Source: Rhizobium sp. Leaf262 (GTDB lineage Bacteria > Pseudomonadota > Alphaproteobacteria > Rhizobiales > Rhizobiaceae). From it: a stretch of DNA of 64,000 bases. Shown here piece by piece: positions 43,654 through 53,313 of this stretch. Numbering within the stretch: position 1 is the first letter of the stretch; every line of letters begins with the position of its first letter. Below the pieces are notes generated by a model. The model ran no database searches, was not told the DNA's origin, and was given only the letters and a program-made list of their open reading frames with translations. A program made the position numbers and the translations under genes. The stretch is taken from the NCBI RefSeq assembly GCF_001422245.1, contig NZ_LMMM01000001.1:1422-65421 (forward strand), in the 5' to 3' direction.

Positions 43654-45081
43654 TTGCGCCAGTTACCTTACGTCAAAATTTCTTGTTGCTGGCGTCGCTC
43701 AATTGAGAACGTTCTGATAAGCTCGCTGAAATCAGCTCAGCAGCGAGTTCCATTGTTTAAAAAAAATCCAGCCGGTCCTCATTACAGGACACAGAGACAA
43801 CATAGTCAACATTTGCAATTCGTCTGTCGCACTGCGCTACCCGTTGGCGTGTTTGTCAGCGGATTGTGGCTCGTTGTTTTTGCATTGATGCAGAACTGGC
43901 CGCTTGTCGTGACCGAAGGGCTTCTGTTTGCCGTCATATCGGGAGGATGGCTTGCCGCGCGAAGGGGTTACATTTCATTTGGCATGCTCGTCTCGCAGAT
44001 CGCTTGCGTCCTCTTTCTCGTCAGTTTCTCCCTCCTGTTCGATGTCCCCAACGAAGCCGTCCCACGCGTATCGCACATTTACCTTCTCATCATTGCGCTT
44101 GCCGGTTTCGCCAACTATCAACTTGATCCGACCCGCTTCCAGCTCGCTATCATCCTCACCTCGATTGCTTTTTTCATCCTGTTTTCCGTTTGTCCGCTGA
44201 GTTACGATTTTGCGACGCCGCTTTCCGACGATATCAGGAGCGTTACGGCCTGGATCCATGCGACAATGGCCGCTGCCTTGCTTTGCGGTGGCCTTTTGCT
44301 GATCCAGCGCAAGTTGGGGCCGGACAGTAAAAACGCCCGAGACCTGAGGACGGCCCTGGCTAGGGAACAGTTCGAACTTTTCTTTCAGCCGCAGGTCGAC
44401 GGCGGCGGTCGATTGATCGGCGCCGAAGCGTTGCTTCGCTGGCGGCATCCACGGCTGGGCTACATTGCTCCGGATGAGTTCATACCCGTGGCGGAACGTG
44501 CCGGGCTGATGCCTCAGCTGGGCGGTTGGGTACTGGAACGCGGCATCGAGACATTGTGCGCCTGGCGCGATCATCCGGAAACCAAGGATCTGGTCCTGTC
44601 GATCAATGTCAGTCCCGATCAGCTGTTTCAGGACAATTTTGTCGGCAACGTCATATCGGCCCTGTCGGCGGCATCGGTCGAACCACACGCGCTCAAGCTG
44701 GAATTGACGGAAACGATGTTTGTCGCCGAAGTGGAGGAACTGATCAGCAAGATCAAGGCCCTGGAAAAGCATGGCATCGGTATTTCGCTCGATGATTTCG
44801 GAACCGGCTATTCCTCATTGAGCTATTTGCAGAGACTGCCATTGGAGCAGTTGAAGATCGACCGCAGCTTCGTGCGTGCCGTGGCCACCGAACGTGGTGC
44901 AAGACTGGCGCGCAACATATGCCAGATGGGTCACGATCTCGGCCTCCACATACTGGCGGAAGGCATCGAAACGGAGGAGCAATACCGCTTCATGCTGGAT
45001 TGCGGGTGCAGCACGTTTCAGGGCTTTTATTTCGGACGACCCGTGGCACTGGATGTTTTCAGGCAACGTTTCTTCGGCTGA
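43654..45081 (+). CDS. Membrane-anchored EAL-domain c-di-GMP phosphodiesterase
   Basis: Up to 475 residues. N-terminal third has about six hydrophobic helices; the EAL domain covers about 228-475. Catalytic set present: EALLRW, NVSPDQL, ELTET, LDDFGTGYSS, QLKIDRSF and AEGIETEEQ, so it should hydrolyse c-di-GMP. No GGDEF domain. The start is uncertain: the listed TTG has no good ribosome site, and in-frame TTG (43753 region) or later starts before the first helix are possible. Confidence 0.85.
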   Translation: MRQLPYVKISCCWRRSIENVLISSLKSAQQRVPLFKKNPAGPHYRTQRQHSQHLQFVCRTALPVGVFVSGLWLVVFALMQNWPLVVTEGLLFAVISGGWLAARRGYISFGMLVSQIACVLFLVSFSLLFDVPNEAVPRVSHIYLLIIALAGFANYQLDPTRFQLAIILTSIAFFILFSVCPLSYDFATPLSDDIRSVTAWIHATMAAALLCGGLLLIQRKLGPDSKNARDLRTALAREQFELFFQPQVDGGGRLIGAEALLRWRHPRLGYIAPDEFIPVAERAGLMPQLGGWVLERGIETLCAWRDHPETKDLVLSINVSPDQLFQDNFVGNVISALSAASVEPHALKLELTETMFVAEVEELISKIKALEKHGIGISLDDFGTGYSSLSYLQRLPLEQLKIDRSFVRAVATERGARLARNICQMGHDLGLHILAEGIETEEQYRFMLDCGCSTFQGFYFGRPVALDVFRQRFFG

Positions 45082-45093
45082 GATCACCGCCTG

Positions 45094-45585
45094 TCAGAGC
45101 TGGCGATATCCACGTTTGAAATAGATCAGCGCCTCTTCGCCCTCGCCCGCAACAGTCTCGAGCACATCACAGACCAAGATATCGTGGGTCCCGCCATCAT
45201 GAATGGTGCGAATGCGGCAATCGAAGGAGCAGAGCGCCCCGGCAAGCACGGGCGAGCCCGTCTCAAGCGTCTTCCACTCACCGGCTGCGAAACGCATATC
45301 GGTCGGCGTCTTGCCGCCGAAGAGATTGCTCAACGGTTCCTGATCTGCCGAGAGCGTATTGACTGAGATCACCCCGTTCCCGACCACGAACCTGTATGTG
45401 GAGGAATTCTTGTTGAGGCAGACCAACAGCGTCGGTGGATTGTCCGAAACGCTGCAGACGGCAGTCGCTGCAAACCCTGCCCGACCTTCCGGCCCATCGG
45501 TGGTGACGATGTTGACGGCACCGGCCAATTGCGACATGGCGTTGCGATAATCGAGGCTGCGTTGCTCCGCAGTCTTGGACTCCAT
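45094..45585 (-). CDS. Flavin reductase domain protein (HpaC/RutF-like)
   Basis: 163 residues from the ATG at 45585 (MESKTAEQRSLDYRNAMSQL), with AAAGGA eight bases upstream; open codons reach 45618. The FMN-binding split-barrel motifs GAVNIVTTDGPEGRAGFAAT, LLVCLNKNSST and SVNTLSADQ are clear. It supplies reduced flavin to a partner monooxygenase. Divergent from the LysR gene and the flavoprotein/transport operon, so it may serve that pathway. Confidence 0.88.
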   Translation of the reverse strand: MESKTAEQRSLDYRNAMSQLAGAVNIVTTDGPEGRAGFAATAVCSVSDNPPTLLVCLNKNSSTYRFVVGNGVISVNTLSADQEPLSNLFGGKTPTDMRFAAGEWKTLETGSPVLAGALCSFDCRIRTIHDGGTHDILVCDVLETVAGEGEEALIYFKRGYRQL

Positions 45586-45825
45586 TGCGGCATCCTTTTC
45601 GAGAAACGATATTTGCATCTAAACGAAGCTTCCTAACAAGTCATCAAGCCATCCCGCCCTTTTCGTTCCGGCATTATGTTCTGCGACCCCTTAGGCGCGT
45701 GGGATTGCAGTCTGAAAAAACCGTACGATCCCGTTATGAGGACGAACGGCGGAACAGAATCCAAAAAACACTTTCTAGACCGAAAAAACAACTATTATTG
45801 CCTAGTTTCTGAGCAAATATCTGCG

Positions 45826-45849
45826 TTGCATATTTTTCATATCATGCAA
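45826..45849. promoter_or_regulatory. Putative LysR operator
   Basis: TTGCAT-N12-ATGCAA inverted repeat about 50 bp upstream of the LysR gene and 240 bp upstream of the flavin reductase start. The T-N11-A-like dyad and its place between divergent genes fit autoregulation by the LysR protein. Confidence 0.5.
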
Positions 45850-45900
45850 TATTTGAATTGCTGAATATCAATGCTGCGAAACACGCATGATAGGTCGATA

Positions 45901-46872
45901 ATGGAAATCAAGCAGCTTGAAGTGTTTTTGGCAGTCATGTCGGCAGGCAGCATCACTGCTGCCGGGCGATTGCTTGACCGTTCGCAGTCACAGGTCACGC
46001 GGCTGATCCAGGAACTGGAGGCCTCGATCGGTTTCGCATTGTTCGAGCGCAACGGGCCCAGAATCACGCCAACGCCCAAGGCCATTTCCTTTCACTCCGA
46101 GGCCGAGCGTTTTTTGAGCGGCATGGGTCAGCTTCGGGAACGGGCAAAAACCATTCTGGCCGAGGAACTGCCGCCAATCGAAATCGCTGCAATTCCGGCT
46201 TTTGCAAGTGGTCTCGTCCCGCTGGCGCTCGCAAAACTGCCGCAAAGCGTTTTACCGCGAAACGTGCATTTGCGCAGCGTTTCGGCGGAAACCGCCGTGC
46301 AATCGGTTTTGGGTCGTACCGCAGATTTTTGCGTGGCATCGCTGCCCGTCGAGCATCCCGGTCTGGAGGTCCACGGGCTCTTTCAGTCGCCTTGCGTCGC
46401 AGCCGTCTCGTCCAGCGATCCGCTGGCTCAACAACAGACGATTTCCATCAGCGATTTGGGCGAGCGTTGCGTGATCACCATGGCAAACCCATTCCGGCTG
46501 CGGCGTCGCGTCAATCACGCATTGGAGGCTGCGAATGTCCGTCCTGCACGGCTGGTCGACACCAATGCTGCGATCAATGCCCTGCAACTGGCCTCCACCG
46601 GGTTCGGGGTTGCGATCGTCGAACCCGCAACGGCCTATGGCGTGCAGCTCAGAAATATCGAGATCAGGCCGCTTGATGTCGATATCCCGTTTCTCTGGGG
46701 CATTTTTTCCGCCTCATCGAAACCGCTGCCCGAAAGCGCGCGAGAGTTGATCCAGTTGATCATCCGCATCTCTTCTGCGCGCATGCCCGGTTTCGTCGCA
46801 CATGATCCGGCACATCTCGAACGCGTTGCCGACGCCACCTTCGGTGTCGATTCTCATGCAAAGGAGTTTTGA
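45901..46872 (+). CDS. LysR-family regulator of the peptide-type operon
   Basis: 323 residues from the ATG at 45901 (MEIKQLEVFLAVMSAGSITAA). Helix-turn-helix at 1-60 (AAGRLLDRSQSQVTRLIQELEASIGFALF) and a substrate-binding effector domain. Its 3' end directly precedes the flavoprotein gene (ribosome site AAGGAG overlaps its last codons), so it may be cotranscribed with the operon it controls, unlike the usual divergent order. Confidence 0.9.
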   Translation: MEIKQLEVFLAVMSAGSITAAGRLLDRSQSQVTRLIQELEASIGFALFERNGPRITPTPKAISFHSEAERFLSGMGQLRERAKTILAEELPPIEIAAIPAFASGLVPLALAKLPQSVLPRNVHLRSVSAETAVQSVLGRTADFCVASLPVEHPGLEVHGLFQSPCVAAVSSSDPLAQQQTISISDLGERCVITMANPFRLRRRVNHALEAANVRPARLVDTNAAINALQLASTGFGVAIVEPATAYGVQLRNIEIRPLDVDIPFLWGIFSASSKPLPESARELIQLIIRISSARMPGFVAHDPAHLERVADATFGVDSHAKEF

Positions 46873-46873
46873 C

Positions 46874-48358
46874 GTGACCGATGCTTCATCCGCCTCGGCA
46901 GCGGGCCTTGCCAACCTTGAGCAAAGGCTTGCAGAGGACCTGTCCTTTCTCGAACTGCCGCCCAAGGAGTGGGTGCCGGTGACGACGCACGACGGCCAGC
47001 GTGTTTACGATACGGTCGTGATCGGTGCGGGGATGTGTGGCCTGGTCGCTGCGGCGTCGCTGAAAATGCTAGGCATCCGAAACGTCGTGTGTCTTGACCG
47101 CGCGCCAAAAGGGCTTGAAGGCCCATGGGTCACCTATGCCCGAATGGAAACGTTACGCTCACCCAAACAACTGACAGGGCCGGCGCTCGGCCTGTCGGCG
47201 CTTACGTTTCGTGCGTGGTTTGTCGCTCAGTTCGGCACCGACGCCTGGGACGGGCTCGGCAAAATTCCGAAGGGCCAGTGGATGGACTATCTGGTCTGGT
47301 ACCGCAAAGTGCTGGATCTTCCGGTGCGTAACCGCATTGCCGTAACCGACCTCGAACCGCTCGGCGATGCGCTCATCGCAGTCACGACGAACGATCTCGA
47401 TAGCGGCTCGACAGAACGTATCTACGCGCGTCACGTCGTTCTCGCGACAGGCCGTGATGGACTCGGCAGCGGGTATGTACCGCCTTTCGTGGAAAAGATC
47501 GACCGTCAGCTCTGGGCGCATTCCGCGGCAGATATCGATTTTGCAGCGTTGAAAGGCAAGCACATCGCTGTCGTCGGCGCGGGCGCTTCGGCAATGGACA
47601 ACGCCGCGACTGCCCTGGAGATGGGTGCCGCCGGTGTCGACATGATTATTCGGCGAAAAGACCTTCCGCGCATCAACAAATTTACCGGCATTTCCAGCCA
47701 GGGCGTCGTGCATGGCTTTGCCGGCCTGAGCGATGACTGGAAATGGAAGTTTCTGCAACATACGCTCGGCGCCCAAACGCCACCACCGCGCGATTCGACG
47801 CTGCGCGTGTCACGCCATCCAAACGGTCGCTTCTTTCTTGGCACGGGCCTGAACGGTGCACACCAGGACGGTCGAAGCGTGGTTCTGGAAACCGCTCGCG
47901 GCGACATGAGCTATGATTTCGTGATCTTCGCGACGGGCTTTACTGTCGATCTCGCCAAGCGACCGGAGCTCACACGCTTCGCCTCGCAAATACGCTTCTG
48001 GAGCGATGTGTTCGACCCCGCAGCCGGGATGGAAAATGGCGAGCTGGCGACTTCCCCCTATCTCGGTCCCGATTTCGAGTTTACCGAAAAGGCACCCGGC
48101 AGCAGCCCTGCGCTTCGGCTCATTCATTGCTTCAACTACCCTGCCTCGCTCAGCCATGGCAAACTTTCGGGAGACATACCGGCGGTCAGCGATGGCGGAC
48201 GCCGGTTGGCCCGCGGCATCGCCCGCAGCCTTTTCGTCGCTGATCGTCAGACGCATTTCGACAATCTGGTGGCCTATGAGACGCCCGAGTTGCTGGGCGA
48301 CGAATGGACCGACTCCGCAGAAATGATCCCGAGCCTGATGAAAGGTGCGGCTGAATGA
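46874..48358 (+). CDS. FAD/NAD(P)-binding flavoprotein monooxygenase-like
   Basis: 494 residues from the GTG at 46874, chosen because AAGGAG lies eight bases before it; the frame is open further up inside the LysR gene. Two Rossmann motifs: VVIGAGMCG (49-56, FAD) and IAVVGAGAS (NADPH), and FATGF near the end. Closest in layout to class B flavin/N-hydroxylating monooxygenases, but I do not see a clean FxGxxxHxxxY fingerprint, so oxygenase activity is inferred. Opens the operon of transport and hydrolase genes. Confidence 0.78.
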   Translation: MTDASSASAAGLANLEQRLAEDLSFLELPPKEWVPVTTHDGQRVYDTVVIGAGMCGLVAAASLKMLGIRNVVCLDRAPKGLEGPWVTYARMETLRSPKQLTGPALGLSALTFRAWFVAQFGTDAWDGLGKIPKGQWMDYLVWYRKVLDLPVRNRIAVTDLEPLGDALIAVTTNDLDSGSTERIYARHVVLATGRDGLGSGYVPPFVEKIDRQLWAHSAADIDFAALKGKHIAVVGAGASAMDNAATALEMGAAGVDMIIRRKDLPRINKFTGISSQGVVHGFAGLSDDWKWKFLQHTLGAQTPPPRDSTLRVSRHPNGRFFLGTGLNGAHQDGRSVVLETARGDMSYDFVIFATGFTVDLAKRPELTRFASQIRFWSDVFDPAAGMENGELATSPYLGPDFEFTEKAPGSSPALRLIHCFNYPASLSHGKLSGDIPAVSDGGRRLARGIARSLFVADRQTHFDNLVAYETPELLGDEWTDSAEMIPSLMKGAAE

Positions 48359-48392
48359 CGGTGAGCAAAACCGATACCGCTGGAGCGACGCT

Positions 48393-49310
48393 GTGAGCCG
48401 TTACCTTCTCGTCAAGCTGGCCGAGGCCGCGCTCGCCATTTGGGGGGTGGTGACGATCGTGTTCTTCGTCAGTCGTGTCCTCGGCGATCCCGCCGTGCTG
48501 CTGGTGCCGGTGGGTGCCAGCCAACAGGATATCGATACGATCCGCACCGCGCTCGGGCTCGACAGGCCGATCATCGAACAATATGTCGTGTCGCTTCTGT
48601 CCATGCTGCGGGGTGACTTCGGCATGTCGTTCCAGCAGGGACGGCCCGCAATGGATATCGTGCTGGAGCGTATGCCGGACACGGCACTTCTTGCCGGTAC
48701 TGCTTTGGTGTTCGGCTCCATCATCGGTGCGGTTTGCGGCGCGATCGCGGCATTGAAGCGCGGGACGATTTCGGAACTCATCGTGATGGTGGCTGCCCTT
48801 CTGGGTCAGGCGACGCCGGTTTTCTGGCTCGGCATCATGCTCATCCTGATCTTTGCGGTCGATCTGGGCTGGTTCCCCACGGGTGGTGCCGGGACATGGG
48901 CCCATCTGGTATTGCCGGGATTGACCCTGTCCGTCTTCGTCTCAGCCTCGATTGCTCGTTTGCTGCGCTCATCGCTTCTGGACATCATGCGAGAGGATTA
49001 CGTCCGCACGGCGCGGGCAAAGGGTCTTTTGCCGCGCACAGTATTCTTCTGGCATATCGCGCGTAATGCGCTGATCCCGGTCGTCACCATGATCGGCATC
49101 ATTGCAGGTGAGCTTCTTGGCGGTTCGGTGGTTATCGAGACGGTATTCGCATGGCCGGGCGTCGGTCGCGTCATCATGCAGGCGATCCAATCGCAGGATT
49201 TTCCGGTCATTCAGGCGGGTGTGGCTCTGATCGCCGCCATCTTCATCGTGGTCAACCTGCTGGTCGATCTCCTGTACGGGGTTCTCGATCCCCGTATTCG
49301 TCGACGATAG
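48393..49310 (+). CDS. Dpp/Opp-type ABC permease (DppB-like)
   Basis: 305 residues from the GTG at 48393 (VSRYLLVKLAEAALAIWGV), with GGAG seven bases upstream. Six hydrophobic segments and the DppB hallmarks: GDPAVLL after helix 1, LGLDRPII, and the EAA-like loop REDYVRTARAKGLLPRTVFFWHIARNALIPV. With the next permease it forms the channel for peptides or similar solutes. Confidence 0.9.
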   Translation: MSRYLLVKLAEAALAIWGVVTIVFFVSRVLGDPAVLLVPVGASQQDIDTIRTALGLDRPIIEQYVVSLLSMLRGDFGMSFQQGRPAMDIVLERMPDTALLAGTALVFGSIIGAVCGAIAALKRGTISELIVMVAALLGQATPVFWLGIMLILIFAVDLGWFPTGGAGTWAHLVLPGLTLSVFVSASIARLLRSSLLDIMREDYVRTARAKGLLPRTVFFWHIARNALIPVVTMIGIIAGELLGGSVVIETVFAWPGVGRVIMQAIQSQDFPVIQAGVALIAAIFIVVNLLVDLLYGVLDPRIRRR

Positions 49311-49320
49311 GAGCGGTGCC

Positions 49321-50178
49321 ATGAAATCTTTCTTCCTCGCCCTCATCAAAAGCCGCGCCGGTCTGTTCGGTTTTCTGCTGGTGATCGTTTTCGTCCTGGC
49401 GGCACTGTTTGCGCCCTATCTTGGTCTGCCGTCACCGACGCGGTCCAATCTTGTTGCCCGCATGGCCGAACCGACCTGGACAGGCATTTTTTCGCCCGGG
49501 GCGCACCCGTTGGGCACCGACGAACTTGGACGCGATATTCTCTCCCGCATCATTCATGGCAGCCGCATCACGTTGGCAATTGCTGCGGCCTCCGTCGTAC
49601 TCGGCGGCATCGTCGGGACTCTGCTTGGCATCGTCGCCGGTTATTATCGTGGTATCGTTGACCGCATCCTGATGCGTGTCGTCGACATTCAGCTGGCTTT
49701 GCCTCTGATGCTGCTTGCACTTCTGGTCGTGGCTGCCCTCGGACCATCGACGCGCAACCTGATCATCGTCCTGGCGCTGACCAGCTGGCTGCGTTACGCC
49801 CGTATCATCCGCGGCCAGGTTCTGGCCCTGCGCGAGCGCGAATTCATTCTGTCCGCCCATGCGATAGGCGCTGGAACATGGCGCATCATGATCAAACATC
49901 TTCTGCCCAACGTCATGACGCCCGTGCTGGTCATCGCCACGTTGGAACTTGCGCGCATCATCATCATGGATGCGGCACTCTCCTTCCTCGGCCTTGGCGT
50001 ACAGCCACCGAACCCAAGCTGGGGCCGCATGCTGGCCGATGGCAGGGTCTATATCTCGACGGCCTGGTGGATCGTCACTTTCCCCGGTGTCGCCATCGTG
50101 CTGACCGTGCTCAGCATCAACCTTCTGGGTGACTGGCTGCGCGACTATTTTGATCCGAAATTGAGGACTATGCGATGA
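49321..50178 (+). CDS. Dpp/Opp-type ABC permease (DppC-like)
   Basis: 285 residues. DppC pattern: HPLGTDELGRDILSRIIHGSRITL after the first helix, then the EAA-like loop LREREFILSAHAIGAGTWRIMIKHLLPNV, and LSFLGLGVQPPNPSWG. The start has GGAG upstream. The following M24 gene overlaps its stop by four bases. Confidence 0.92.
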   Translation: MKSFFLALIKSRAGLFGFLLVIVFVLAALFAPYLGLPSPTRSNLVARMAEPTWTGIFSPGAHPLGTDELGRDILSRIIHGSRITLAIAAASVVLGGIVGTLLGIVAGYYRGIVDRILMRVVDIQLALPLMLLALLVVAALGPSTRNLIIVLALTSWLRYARIIRGQVLALREREFILSAHAIGAGTWRIMIKHLLPNVMTPVLVIATLELARIIIMDAALSFLGLGVQPPNPSWGRMLADGRVYISTAWWIVTFPGVAIVLTVLSINLLGDWLRDYFDPKLRTMR

Positions 50179-51359
50179 CCCAAAACCACACCCTGCCGCC
50201 ACGCGTCGGACGTCTGAAAGCCGGGATGGCCAGACATGGCATCGACGTGATCGTATCCTTCAAGCCGGAAAACAGCTTTTATTTTACCGGCTTCAACCCG
50301 ATCATCTATTCGCATCCGGTCATCGCGATCCTGACGCGTGATCATGATCCGATCATGCTCGTACACGCGCTTCGCGACGATCATGGACGTGCCAGCGCCT
50401 GGGTTCCCGATATCCGGCTCTACGGTTCCTGGTCCACGAAGATCACGATGGGACCGAACTGGCAGGATGCATTGGCCTCCATTCTCGGGGATCTCGGGCT
50501 TGCCGGAAAAACCGTCGGCATCGAGGAAGAATTCATATCCATCCATCGCATGAAGCAGCTGCGTGCAGCTCTGCCGGATTCGCATTTTGCGGATGCCAGT
50601 CACCTGATCGACCAGTGCAGACTGATCAAAGACCCGGACGAAATCGCACATGCGCGCATTGCCGCCCGTCTTGCCGACCTTGGCATGGATACGGCCGTAT
50701 CCACTCTGGCCTCAGGTGGTAGCGAACGCGAGGTCGCCATCGCTTCCATGCACGCGATGAACACGCTATGGGCCGCGGAATATCCCGATGTCGAGGTTGC
50801 CGATTTCGGCTCTCTGGAAGGTGGCGTGCAGAACGGTATGGCGACTTGGGTCCTGTCGGGACCTCGCATGTTCTTCAATTGCGACAATCCCACCCAGCGC
50901 AAACCGCAACGCGGCGAGGCCGTCTCCGTTCTGATCTGGACGATCGCCAACGGCATCCATGCGGAAAACGAGCGGACCATCGCCATGGGTCCATTGCCAG
51001 ATGCCAACCGCCGCGCCCTCGACGCCATCTTGGAGATACGCGAAGAGGTCGACCGTCTGATCAAGCCCGGCACGCCTTACAAGGATCTTTTCGAAAAGAC
51101 CCGTGAGGGGCTGCAGGCACGTGGTTATGGAGCAAATATTCCAGGCCGTATCGGCCATGGGATAGGGCTTGGAGCGCACGAGCATTCATCGCTCGATGCA
51201 GCATCGTCTCTGGTGCTTGAGCCGGGCATGCTGTTCACCTTCGAACCCAATATCCGCGTGCCTGGTATGTGCGCAACGCAGATTTCCGACACGGTTCTCA
51301 TCACTGAAGACGGACGCGAATATCTCACCCGCTCGGCTGGCGGCTATCTGGAGGTCTAG
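50175..51359 (+). CDS. M24-family creatinase/aminopeptidase P-like protein
   Basis: 394 residues: N-terminal creatinase-type domain (about 1-150) and a pita-bread C-terminal domain. Of the five metal ligands of M24 peptidases, the His (GHGIGLGAHEHS) and both Glu (TFEPN; LITEDG) are visible, but the first Asp pair seems replaced: the segment reads IWTIANGIHAENERTI, like the metal-free creatinase form (ERT) rather than an Asp-containing one. It may thus be a creatinase-like hydrolase of a guanidino or related compound rather than an Xaa-Pro peptidase. ATGA overlap with the permease. Confidence 0.82.
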   Translation: MTQNHTLPPRVGRLKAGMARHGIDVIVSFKPENSFYFTGFNPIIYSHPVIAILTRDHDPIMLVHALRDDHGRASAWVPDIRLYGSWSTKITMGPNWQDALASILGDLGLAGKTVGIEEEFISIHRMKQLRAALPDSHFADASHLIDQCRLIKDPDEIAHARIAARLADLGMDTAVSTLASGGSEREVAIASMHAMNTLWAAEYPDVEVADFGSLEGGVQNGMATWVLSGPRMFFNCDNPTQRKPQRGEAVSVLIWTIANGIHAENERTIAMGPLPDANRRALDAILEIREEVDRLIKPGTPYKDLFEKTREGLQARGYGANIPGRIGHGIGLGAHEHSSLDAASSLVLEPGMLFTFEPNIRVPGMCATQISDTVLITEDGREYLTRSAGGYLEV

Positions 51360-51367
51360 GGGCAGAC

Positions 51368-52378
51368 ATGGCGCCATTGCTCGAAGTCCGCAATCTGACT
51401 GTCGCATTCGACACGCCGTCCGGCACGGTGCACGCCGTCAATGACGTCTCCTATACGCTGGAAGAGGGTGAGACCCTGGGCATCGTCGGGGAATCCGGTT
51501 CGGGCAAGAGTGTGCACGCGCTGTCCATGGTCGGTCTGATTGCATCGCCGCCCGGTCGTATCGTGGGTGGTGAGGTTCTGTTCAGAGGTCGTAACCTGCT
51601 GACACTGTCCAAACGCGACCTTTTCGAGGTGCGCGGGCGGGAAATCGGTTTCGTTTTTCAGGACCCTATGACCTCGCTCAATCCGGTTCTGACCATCGAG
51701 CGGCAAATTGCCGAACCGTTGCGGCGGCACTTTGGAATGTCGGCAGCGGCTGCGCGCGCCCGTGTGGTCGAACTGCTCGAACTGGTTGGCATTCCCGATG
51801 CCGCTCGCCGGGCAACACAATACCCGCACGAGTTTTCCGGCGGTATGCGCCAGCGCGTGATGATCGCCATCGGCATTTCCTGCAATCCGAAACTGCTGAT
51901 CGCCGACGAAGCAACGACCGCGCTTGATGTCACCGTGCAGGCGCAAATCCTCGATCTGGTGCGTGATCTCAAGCGCCGCATCGGTACGACGGTCATCTGG
52001 ATAACACACGACATGGGGGTTGTTGCCGGTCTCGCCGATACGGTTCAGGTCATGTATGGCGGCCGCATCATGGAGCGCGGCCCGGTTCGCCCTGTCTTCC
52101 ACGATCCGCGCAGCGCCTATACCTGGGGGCTGCTGAAATCGCTGCCGCATGGCGGCAAACGCGGTATCAACAGGCTCTATCAGATCCCCGGCACCCCGCC
52201 CGATATGAGCAAGCCGCCTGTGGGGGACCCCTTCGCGCCCCGCAACCCTTTCGCTACACCGCGTTGTTTCGAGCAGGTGCCGCCGCTGGTGGATGTAGTG
52301 GGAAGCGAGCCGGGCCACAAAGTCGCCGCCTGGTACGACCTGAAGGCTGACCTTGCCAAGCAGGAGGTCCAGCCATGA
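51368..52378 (+). CDS. Dpp/Opp-type ABC ATPase (DppD-like)
   Basis: 336 residues. Walker A GESGSGKS (about 40-47), signature FSGGMRQRVMIA, Walker B LLIADEATTALD, and the C-terminal oligopeptide/dipeptide extension with the Cys-rich region partly kept (RNPFATPRCFEQVPP). One of a pair of ATPases for the importer; the next ATPase gene overlaps by four bases. Confidence 0.93.
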   Translation: MAPLLEVRNLTVAFDTPSGTVHAVNDVSYTLEEGETLGIVGESGSGKSVHALSMVGLIASPPGRIVGGEVLFRGRNLLTLSKRDLFEVRGREIGFVFQDPMTSLNPVLTIERQIAEPLRRHFGMSAAAARARVVELLELVGIPDAARRATQYPHEFSGGMRQRVMIAIGISCNPKLLIADEATTALDVTVQAQILDLVRDLKRRIGTTVIWITHDMGVVAGLADTVQVMYGGRIMERGPVRPVFHDPRSAYTWGLLKSLPHGGKRGINRLYQIPGTPPDMSKPPVGDPFAPRNPFATPRCFEQVPPLVDVVGSEPGHKVAAWYDLKADLAKQEVQP

Positions 52379-53310
52379 GTGATATATCGCTTTCCCCTGC
52401 CGCAGCGGCGCAGTCTCTTGTTTCCGTTCGCAACCTCAGCAAGCTCTATGGCGGCGAGAAGCGTTTTCTGGGCGGCAATGCGCCGATACTGAAGGCCGTG
52501 AACGATGTGAGTTTCGATATCGCACCGGGCGAAACACTCGGGCTCGTCGGCGAATCCGGTTCGGGCAAGAGCACGACTGGTCGCATCCTGCTGCAACTGG
52601 AAGCACCGAGCGGCGGCGACATTCTCTTCAAGGGGCAAAATATCACCGGCCTTTCCAAGTCGCTGCTGAAACCTTACCGGCGTGACATGCAGATCATCTT
52701 TCAGGATCCCTACGCCTCGCTTAATCCGCGCATGACGGTGGGGGAATTTGTTGCCGAACCTCTCGACGTGCATGGCCTGAGCGGCAATCGCAGCGAAAGG
52801 CAGGACCGGGTTGCTGGTCTTTTCAAGAAAGTCAGTCTCGATCCGTCCTTCATGAAACGCTATCCGCATGAATTTTCCGGTGGGCAACGCCAGCGCGTTA
52901 ACATCGCCCGGGCGATTGCGCTAGACCCGGCTTTCATCGTCGCCGATGAGCCGATCACGGCGCTCGATGTCTCGATCCAGGCACAGATCGTCAATCTGTT
53001 TCAGGATTTACGGGATGAGCTGGGGCTGACCTATCTCTTCATTGCCCATGATCTGTCGATGATCCGTTACCTCTGCCACCGCGTCGCTGTCATGCTGCGA
53101 GGTCGCATCGTCGAGATCGGACCATGTGAGGCCATTTTCGCTAACCCGCAACACCCCTACACACAGGCGTTGCTGTCGGCCATTCCAGTGCCAGACCCCG
53201 ATATCGAGCGTAGCCGCAAGCCGATCACGTTCGATGTCGGGACCAATCTGCCGTCCGAGACGGCGCAACTGCAGCCGCTCGGTGGCGGTCACTTCGTGTT
53301 ACGGAGCTGA
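52375..53310 (+). CDS. Dpp/Opp-type ABC ATPase (DppF-like)
   Basis: 311 residues. Walker A GESGSGKST (about 58-66), signature FSGGQRQRVNIARA, Walker B FIVADEPITALD, plus a C-terminal oligo-HPY segment (EAIFANPQHPYTQALLSAIPVPDP). Partner of the DppD-like ATPase. The molybdoenzyme gene begins three bases after its stop. Confidence 0.93.
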   Translation: MSDISLSPAAAAQSLVSVRNLSKLYGGEKRFLGGNAPILKAVNDVSFDIAPGETLGLVGESGSGKSTTGRILLQLEAPSGGDILFKGQNITGLSKSLLKPYRRDMQIIFQDPYASLNPRMTVGEFVAEPLDVHGLSGNRSERQDRVAGLFKKVSLDPSFMKRYPHEFSGGQRQRVNIARAIALDPAFIVADEPITALDVSIQAQIVNLFQDLRDELGLTYLFIAHDLSMIRYLCHRVAVMLRGRIVEIGPCEAIFANPQHPYTQALLSAIPVPDPDIERSRKPITFDVGTNLPSETAQLQPLGGGHFVLRS

Positions 53311-53313
53311 GCG

